Source of the DNA: Phoronis australis
Taxonomy: Eukaryota > Phoronida > Phoronidae
DNA length: 64,000 nt
Reading direction: 5' to 3'
Assembly (NCBI GenBank): GCA_002633005.1
Contig: NMRA01000630.1
Coordinates: forward strand, 126,001-190,000
In this document: positions 58,152-64,000 of the stretch, one piece after another
How the letters are laid out: each line of letters starts with the position of its first letter
Numbering within the stretch: position 1 is the first letter of the stretch
Program-made: the position numbers and the translations under genes
Notes under the pieces: generated by a model
Told to the model about the DNA's origin: nothing
Seen by the model: only the letters and a program-made list of their open reading frames with translations
The model's database searches: none

Positions 58152-60405
58152 AAAATACTTTTCAATAAAATCTAATAACAGCATTGTTGTAACAATTAAA
58201 ATCAATAATATAAAATACAAAGCATGTGAATGAAATGCAACCATTCGAAAACATTTAAGTCACAATTTTTTGACATTCTGCCAACACAATTAGTACAGAA
58301 CTACATCACAATCTTAGTAAATCACTTTTCCGATTCACACCACATGATAGAGTTCATTCACAAGAGCCACCTTCCAGAACGTTGACATATGCCAACGTGG
58401 TGCATCACACTGAAATAGCAAATATTAAGGGACGATTATTTTCATATATGTCCACAATAGGGAGTACCATGGATAATCCTAAAATTTGCCTCAATGGCAC
58501 GGAGCCATCCGAACATTGAAGAGTGGAATAAAATCATTAATAAAAGCATATTAACTTCCCAATTTTTAATTATTAACAAATTATCATTGCCACTAAAGGG
58601 AAAAGCACAAGTCTAACATCTGCTAACTTTCAGAAGTGTTTTCTCAGAAACTCAAAAATCAAAATTGCCAATTGGGGGTGCAACAATACAGACATTTGTC
58701 AGACAACTAACAAATGAGGATGACTCTGCAAACCCAGACTCACCAAGATCTCTCACTGGACTTTATAAACAGACAGACCACCAAGATCTCTCACTGGACT
58801 TTATAGACAGACAGACCACCAAGATCTCTCACTGGACTTTATAAACAGACAGACCACCAAGATCTCTCACTGGACTTTATAAACAGACAGACCACCAAGA
58901 TCTCTCACTGGACTTTATAAACAGACAGACTTAAAAGTAGATTGCCTCTTGGTGACACAGTATAAATGGGATCAACACAAAAATGGCAAAGTATTGACCA
59001 ATATTGAAACAGAATATAATATTTTATGACGATCCACCAACTGGATGGAGCCTGGAATCTGAGACAGACACAAACTAAAATTACTAAGAAGCACGACACT
59101 AGGGGGCATTGCAGCATTCAGGTCTGTCAGACAAATCAAATGTCAGTCCTATCTTTCTTTACAGTTGTCTTATTCCTCAAGGGGCTTGGCAGATAGAGGA
59201 CAGAGGTAATGGGTACAAAGAACTGCCACTTACGATGACAAACAAGTTGAAACTATTCAAAAAGGGCAAGTGCCATCCGTTTTTTGATCCAAAATTATCT
59301 ACCAAATTTCCAGAAGATATTTTACAGAGCTTCGTCAATATTTCAGCAAAAGTAAATACTTTTTCAAATTTCCACCAGGGACATAGTAATAGCCATATAC
59401 TTCCAAAAATTAAAGATAGCTAAGCTTCCCATTCTCCTGCACCAAAAACATATCTGTCAATATCAGTACGGAACATATACCCAAGAGTGCCCTGGTAAAG
59501 CTCTCCTCAGTAGGAGATTTAAACATGCAAAGCATAACAAACAGTGTGGTGAATATTTGAAAAATATCGAAATGTCATATTCTGTTGAAGAAAATTGCTT
59601 TTAGCCTTCAAGTCATATGAATAGATTTCTGAACTGGATGCGCCTAAGCCAAACTGGTAAATCAAAACAGGTGGTGTGTAGAATACTGATTACCATGCAC
59701 ATAGAGATCTATTTGAAACTCAACATCAGTCTTCATCATATCAGGAACATATCTACCTAATATCACGATGACCAAACATCGTTATTATTGAACCAGGCAC
59801 TAAAAATAGAACTCCCAATAAGGGAATACCAGTTGTTGAAAGTTATCCATCACAAAACCAGCATCACTCAAGCTCTCTTCATTTAGTCAAATTTCAAAAC
59901 TTTCCTTCAAACAACGCCATAGGTAGATGACATCACAAATGGAATAAAATGCTACTATTGTCAGTAGGGGGAGCAGCAATAGGCAAATTTTGCCTGAAGA
60001 CGTGTCCTCATGATATGTTAAGAAAGTGACTGTTGGCATATATTGTGCATAACTGTTGTGATTTTTGTCTGAAGCTATTCATAAATATCTACAAAACAAA
60101 ATGTCCCATTCATTATTTTTATCACTTTTCTAGCCACTGATTAAACAAAAATGGCAGATCTGTAGACTGATTACCTTGGGCGCTTCTTGTCCTCCATTAT
60201 TAGTGATCAAAACTAGACAACATAAGAAGAAATGCCAGCAAACAACAAATTTTTGTCAATGACAATAGATGGCACTATATCATGGTGAATCGGAGTTACA
60301 ATACTAGTCAAACAAACACTAGTCTGTATAACATGAAGTTCTGCACAATTTTTATGCTTGTCTTAATTTAAAAGTTCATCGATCAAACCTTTTCATTGAA
60401 AAAAA
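58152..60405 (-). other. Probable long 3' UTR of MTHFS
   Basis: No open frame of note on either strand. It contains the 38-bp minisatellite at 58741-58930. The assignment rests on the absence of another gene and of a closer polyadenylation hexamer. Confidence 0.35.
58741..58930 (+). repeat. 38-bp minisatellite, five copies
   Basis: The unit runs from CACCAAGATCTCTCACTGG to ACAGACAGAC, with five exact-length copies and a single variant (ATAGACAG). Confidence 0.95.
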
Positions 60406-60635
60406 TTAAACTTCACTATCCTCAAACAGCACCCAATTGAGAGGGACGTCCCTTTCATCCGTTGGCAGAGTCTCACAGATCTGCTCCTTGAAGGCCAGGG
60501 CAATGGTTGCTGGTCTTCTCGACTGTACCTCAGTTAGGCGGGTCAAGTATTTGTCATAGTATCCTTTGCCTCGTCCTAAGCGGTCACCAGAGGGGGTGAA
60601 TGCCAGTCCTGGCATCAGCACCAAATCCAAGCCAC
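60406..60635 (-). CDS. MTHFS: 5-formyltetrahydrofolate cyclo-ligase (MTHFS), last exon
   Basis: Reading leftward from the acceptor TGCTTTCAG (intron side from 60636), the exon gives GLDLVLMPGLAFTPSGDRLG, RGKGYYDKYLTRL, ATIALAFKEQICETLPTDER and VPLNWVLFEDSEV, then TAA. The G-x-GKGYYDKYL loop binds the ATP phosphates, and the AL-A-F-x-EQ-I segment lines the folate pocket. The enzyme converts 5-formyl-THF to 5,10-methenyl-THF with ATP in the cytosol, feeding one-carbon metabolism. Only the last of the usual three exons is present. The N-terminal exons should lie to the right, beyond 64000 or lost in repeats; I saw none in 60.6-64 kb. Entry phase is 1, matching a split glycine codon. Confidence 0.92.
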
Positions 60636-60714
60636 CTGAAAGCATGAATTTCAAATCATCTATATAACTAGCACCTGGGGTCCCATCTTTTTATTTGCAA
60701 TCAAAAATGTTTTT

Positions 60715-60922
60715 ATCACTTTCTATTCTATTTTTGTGCGAGCTCAATATAAGTGTCTATTCTTCTAAGCTCAAAAAGAACTGCCCAATCTTAGTTTACA
60801 CTTAAAGACCCTGGCAATTTAGGCTAAAAGTTAGAGTCTGAACTTGAAATTTCGAGTTTTTACTTGAAATCTCAATGTTCTTGAATCTATGAATCATCAA
60901 GTGGGAACTTGGACTAGAAAGT

Positions 60923-60961
<39 letters not shown>

Positions 60962-61060
60962 CAAATAGATGCTAATCTTGAATAAGCACAAAAGTAGAAC
61001 ACAAAATTCCCAAATAAATTCAAGCTTGATTTCGAGTAAAAAGATCAGACCCCCACCCCA
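60715..61060 (+). repeat. Dispersed repeat, second copy of the 1610-1950 family
   Basis: AATATAAGTGTCTATTCTTC, then GAAATTTCGAGTTTTTACT and TTGGACTAGAAA parallel 1640-1830 in the same order and orientation. It lies in the intron upstream of the MTHFS last exon. Confidence 0.7.
60923..60960 (+). repeat. CA/TA microsatellite
   Basis: About (CA)6 followed by (TA)13. Confidence 0.98.
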
Positions 61061-62002
61061 AGTTTTCACTCGTTCATTTCAAGTTAGAAGGATATACTGA
61101 AGTCGTTTTTTAGATTTCAATCATTCCTTGTTCTGCTCCCTGATAAAGCATCAGTGACATCCCATTTGTGCGGTAAAAACAGTATTCAACAAAAACTCAT
61201 ACCCTCTGTGTCACAGATTGGGTATTATGGTTCTTGGTGGGTGGTCTTTCGCTACAGTTGTGTAACTCACCAAGAGTGTAAGTCAAATTGCCTGTTAAGC
61301 AGAATTCAAGGTACCTAAACTACACGGTTAACAGACCCATAAACACGGTCAAGGAAGCATGATCACGACTCATGTACCTGCAAACACCGTTCACTGACTC
61401 ACATACATGGGAACGGACTCACAAAACGTATCCATTCACCCAAATACACGGGACACGGACTCACATTCACGAAGAAACACGGTTAACGGACCGCAAAACA
61501 CGTGAATGTGAGTCCGTGTCCCGTGTATTTGGGTGAATGGATCGTGTTTTGTGAGTCCGTTCCCGTGTTTGTGAGTCAGTGAACGGTGTTTGCAGGTATG
61601 TGAGTCGTGATCATGCGTCCGTGACCATGTTTATGAGTCCGTTAACCGTCTAGTTTAGGTACTTTGGAATTTCTAAGGAGTTTTACACATATTCTAAAAA
61701 CCTTGAGGGTTATCGAGGATAAGAGAACATCAAAGAACTCTGAGTGAAAGTTGTTTTTATTATCTGTTAATCTAGCCAAAACCGTGTTTGGTATCCTCTT
61801 AAGTCTGAATTATAGACCTATCCTTCTTGTCTCAGTTCACATCTAAGTTACACATCAACTGCTTTCTGCCACCATGACTACACAAAAGTTAGCACAAAGC
61901 TACCTGGAACATTAGATCCTAACACCAGACATTACTAAGCCCAGGGACGGAGGCACGCACGTGAGACAGAAACACATGGTATACAAATATCGAATGTAAA
62001 CC
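60965..62002 (+). repeat. Segmental duplication, copy A
   Basis: From ATAGATGCTAATCTTGAATA to TATCGAATGTAAACC it matches 62251-63352, including a foldback element at the same relative place. It ends exactly at the single N at 62003. Differences include a 28-bp stretch before the foldback and about 90 bp missing from the foldback centre. Confidence 0.93.
61311..61662. mobile_element. Foldback element, copy A
   Basis: The arms run from GTACCTAAACTACACGG to CCGTCTAGTTTAGGTAC and are near-complementary for about 170 bp each, meeting near 61490. Inside the arms, G(T)GAGTCCGT-type words recur. The arms end in the palindrome GTAC. No frame. Confidence 0.9.
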
Positions 62003-62250
62003 NTATCTTCTGAAAATGAACAAAAAAGTGCATTAGTAAAATCTACAAGTTTTTAAGTGGTCTCAAAAAACAGTCGGTAAATGCATTAATTTTAGTCGCA
62101 GTTCTTTCATGCGTGTTTCTTCCGAGAGGTTAGTACCTAACGTGCAGACGAGCACTCCAAATTGGAACGCTAAGTCCCGCGTGGCTGCGCTGCACGCGAA
62201 AGAAGATGGCGGACGACCTTTGGAGCCTGACGACGATAGGTATCCGGACT

Positions 62251-63352
62251 ATAGATGCTAATCTTGAATAAGCACAAAAGTAGAACACAAAATTCCCAAA
62301 TAATTTCAAGCTTGACTTCGAGTAAAAAAATCAGACCCCCACCCCAAGTTTTCACTCGTTCATTACAAGTTAGAAGGATATACTGAAGTCGTTTCTGCGA
62401 TTTCAATCATTCCTTGCTCTGCTCCCTGATAAAGCACCAGTGACATTCCATTTGTGCGGTAAAAGCAGTATTCAACAAAAACTCATACCCTCTGTGTCAC
62501 AGATTGGGTATTATGGCTCTTGGTGGGTGGTCTTTCGCTCCAGTTGTTGTGTAACTCACCAAGAGTGTAAGGTACCTAAACTACACCCTTAACAGACTCA
62601 TAAACACGGTCACGGACGCATGAACACGACTCATGTACCTGCAAACACCGTTCACAGACTCACATACATGGGAACGGACTCACAAAACGTATCCATTCAC
62701 CCAAATACACGGGACACGAACTCACATTCACGAAGAAACACGGTTAACGGACCATCAAACACGGGTCACGGACAAAATGTAGATGTCAGCTGACCCAGGT
62801 AGCCGATGAGTCCGTGACGCGAGTTTGGCGGTCCGTTAACCGTGTTTCTTCGTGAATGTGAGTCCGTGTCCTGTGTATTTGGGTGAATGGATCGTGTTTT
62901 GTGAGTCCGTTCCCGTGTTTGTGAGTCAGTGAACGGTGTTTGCAGGTATGTGAGTCGTGATCATGCGTCCGTGACCATGTTTATGAGTCCGTTAACCGTC
63001 TAGTTTAGGTACTTTGGAATTTCTAAGGAGTTTTACACATATTCTAAAAACCTTGAGGGTTATCGAGGATAAGAGAACATCAAAGAACTCTGAGTGAAAG
63101 TTGTTTTTATTATCTGTTAATCTAGCCAAAACCGTGTTTGGTATCCTCTTAAGTCTGAATTATAGACCTATCCTTCTTGTCTCAGTTCACATCTAAGTTA
63201 CACATCAACTGCTTTCTGCCACCATGACTACACAAAAGTTAGCACAAAGCTACCTGGAACATTAGATCCTAACACCAGACATTACTAAGCCCAGGGACGG
63301 AGGCAGGCACGTGAGACAGAAACACATGGTATACAAATATCGAATGTAAACC
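62251..63352 (+). repeat. Segmental duplication, copy B
   Basis: Partner of 60965-62002. Copy B carries the longer foldback, while copy A carries extra sequence just before it, so neither is a simple subset of the other. Divergence is low. Confidence 0.93.
62572..63012. mobile_element. Foldback element, copy B (longer)
   Basis: Same arms as 61311-61662, but with the full centre, in which CGGTTAACGGACC on the left pairs with GGTCCGTTAACCG on the right around a loop holding ATGTCAGCTGAC. About 441 bp in all; copy A looks like a centre-deleted derivative. Confidence 0.9.
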
Positions 63353-63587
63353 AGTTTCTATTTCTGGAACGCCCCCAATAGTAAACACTCGACACAGAGA
63401 GCACCAAAGCGACTCGCCTAAACCAATTTCAAATTGTGAAGAGCAAAAGAGGATGATTTGACAAAGGCAAATGGTAATTATGAGGCACAGGATATTTTTG
63501 CACAAGTGTTTCAGTGCAAAACAGTGAAAATTTAACATGATGATTGCACAGAAGTTAACACTGTTGGTAACAATAATACAGCCCAAT

Positions 63588-63666
63588 GTTACCAACAGTG
63601 TTAAACTATCACTTTAACATGATGATTGCACAGAAGTTAAAGTGATAGTTTAACACTGTTGGTAAC
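63588..63666. repeat. Perfect 30-bp-arm hairpin with an adjoining direct repeat
   Basis: 63588-63617 (GTTACCAACAGTGTTAAACT...) and 63637-63666 are perfect reverse complements around a 19-nt loop. The loop motif ACATGATGATTGCACAGAAG also occurs 85 bp upstream, as does ACACTGTTGGTAACA, so the site shows a direct repeat combined with an inversion. Confidence 0.92.
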
Positions 63667-64000
63667 ATTAATACAGCCCTGTGCAGATACGTGTGCATCA
63701 GTTAAAGATTACACCATGTCAGTCAGTGAATACATCTATTACAAGGTGGTGTACTTGGCAACTATTGCAGTGCCATCTATTGTAGGCTACTTAAATATGA
63801 AACTTGCCCAAGGGAACTACCACTCCATTTAATCTTCGTTCCAACACATGTGAACAGTAAGTGGCACCGAATGCTGTACACCAAGTATTTTATCGCCATC
63901 TAGTGGTAGAATTTATTTCAATATGTCGCTCCTGCATTGGCTTCTAAAAGCTGATACACTAAAATGTCATACCAGTTTCAAGTGCATTCTCTCTTACATC
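63667..64000. other. Non-coding, nothing recognised
   Basis: Probably within the MTHFS intron. No exon of MTHFS could be seen on the minus strand here. Confidence 0.4.

Noticed and set aside
60402-60405. Selenocysteine or readthrough at the MTHFS stop
   Set aside because: The protein ends at the usual family length (FEDSEV then TAA), so nothing calls for readthrough.

Overview
The window is nuclear DNA of a multicellular animal, most likely a marine invertebrate and probably a non-vertebrate deuterostome (lancelet, hemichordate or echinoderm). The grounds are spliced genes with 0.4-3 kb introns bounded by GT/AG, genes typical of ciliated animals (cyclin O, a METTL27-type methyltransferase, a LAS2-like protein), low GC, and a dense load of decayed DNA transposons, foldback elements and minisatellites. 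The species is inferred, not read. Two long N gaps (1434-1573, 29129-29462) and three single Ns (6409, 39784, 62003) mark assembly joins.

Layout. 1-12.6 kb: repeats only, with a nested inverted-repeat element (1105-2242), a 408-bp direct duplication at the single N at 6409, a frameshifted basic-protein pseudogene on the minus strand (8814-9706) and a LINE 3' remnant (10994-11520). 12.6-23.9 kb: a nine-exon plus-strand gene (13323-23902, about 871 aa) that resembles the LAS2/C18orf54 family, carries eight copies of a S-[WY]-[VI]-x-[DEA]-[LV] motif in one huge exon, and ends with a GC-AG intron. 24-35 kb: minisatellites and several DNA-transposon derivatives. 35.2-35.9 kb: an intronless METTL27-like methyltransferase with a TATA box. 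36.9-38.5 kb: a Kolobok/T2-type transposon with TTAA flanks and a broken THAP domain. 39.8-40.3 kb: a decayed CXC (tesmin/TSO1-like) remnant. 43.9-48.0 kb: a five-exon cyclin O gene (342 aa). 52.1-57.5 kb: a five-exon secretory-pathway cyclophilin (218 aa). 60.4-60.6 kb: the last exon of MTHFS on the minus strand, tail-to-tail with the cyclophilin. 60.9-63.4 kb: a 1.0-1.1 kb duplication, each copy holding a long foldback element.

The host genes do not form one pathway: cyclin O belongs to multiciliated-cell basal-body amplification, the cyclophilin to ER/secretory protein folding, MTHFS to one-carbon metabolism, METTL27-like to SAM-dependent methylation of an unknown substrate. I reconstructed each spliced gene from matching splice phases and known family motifs. 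I found no convincing new multi-gene system. The most distinctive things are the SW-motif protein with its GC-AG intron, a group of unrelated-looking elements that share 5-bp target duplications and CA/TG ends, the THAP-bearing TTAAAGG transposon, and a cyclophilin with a substituted active-site groove.
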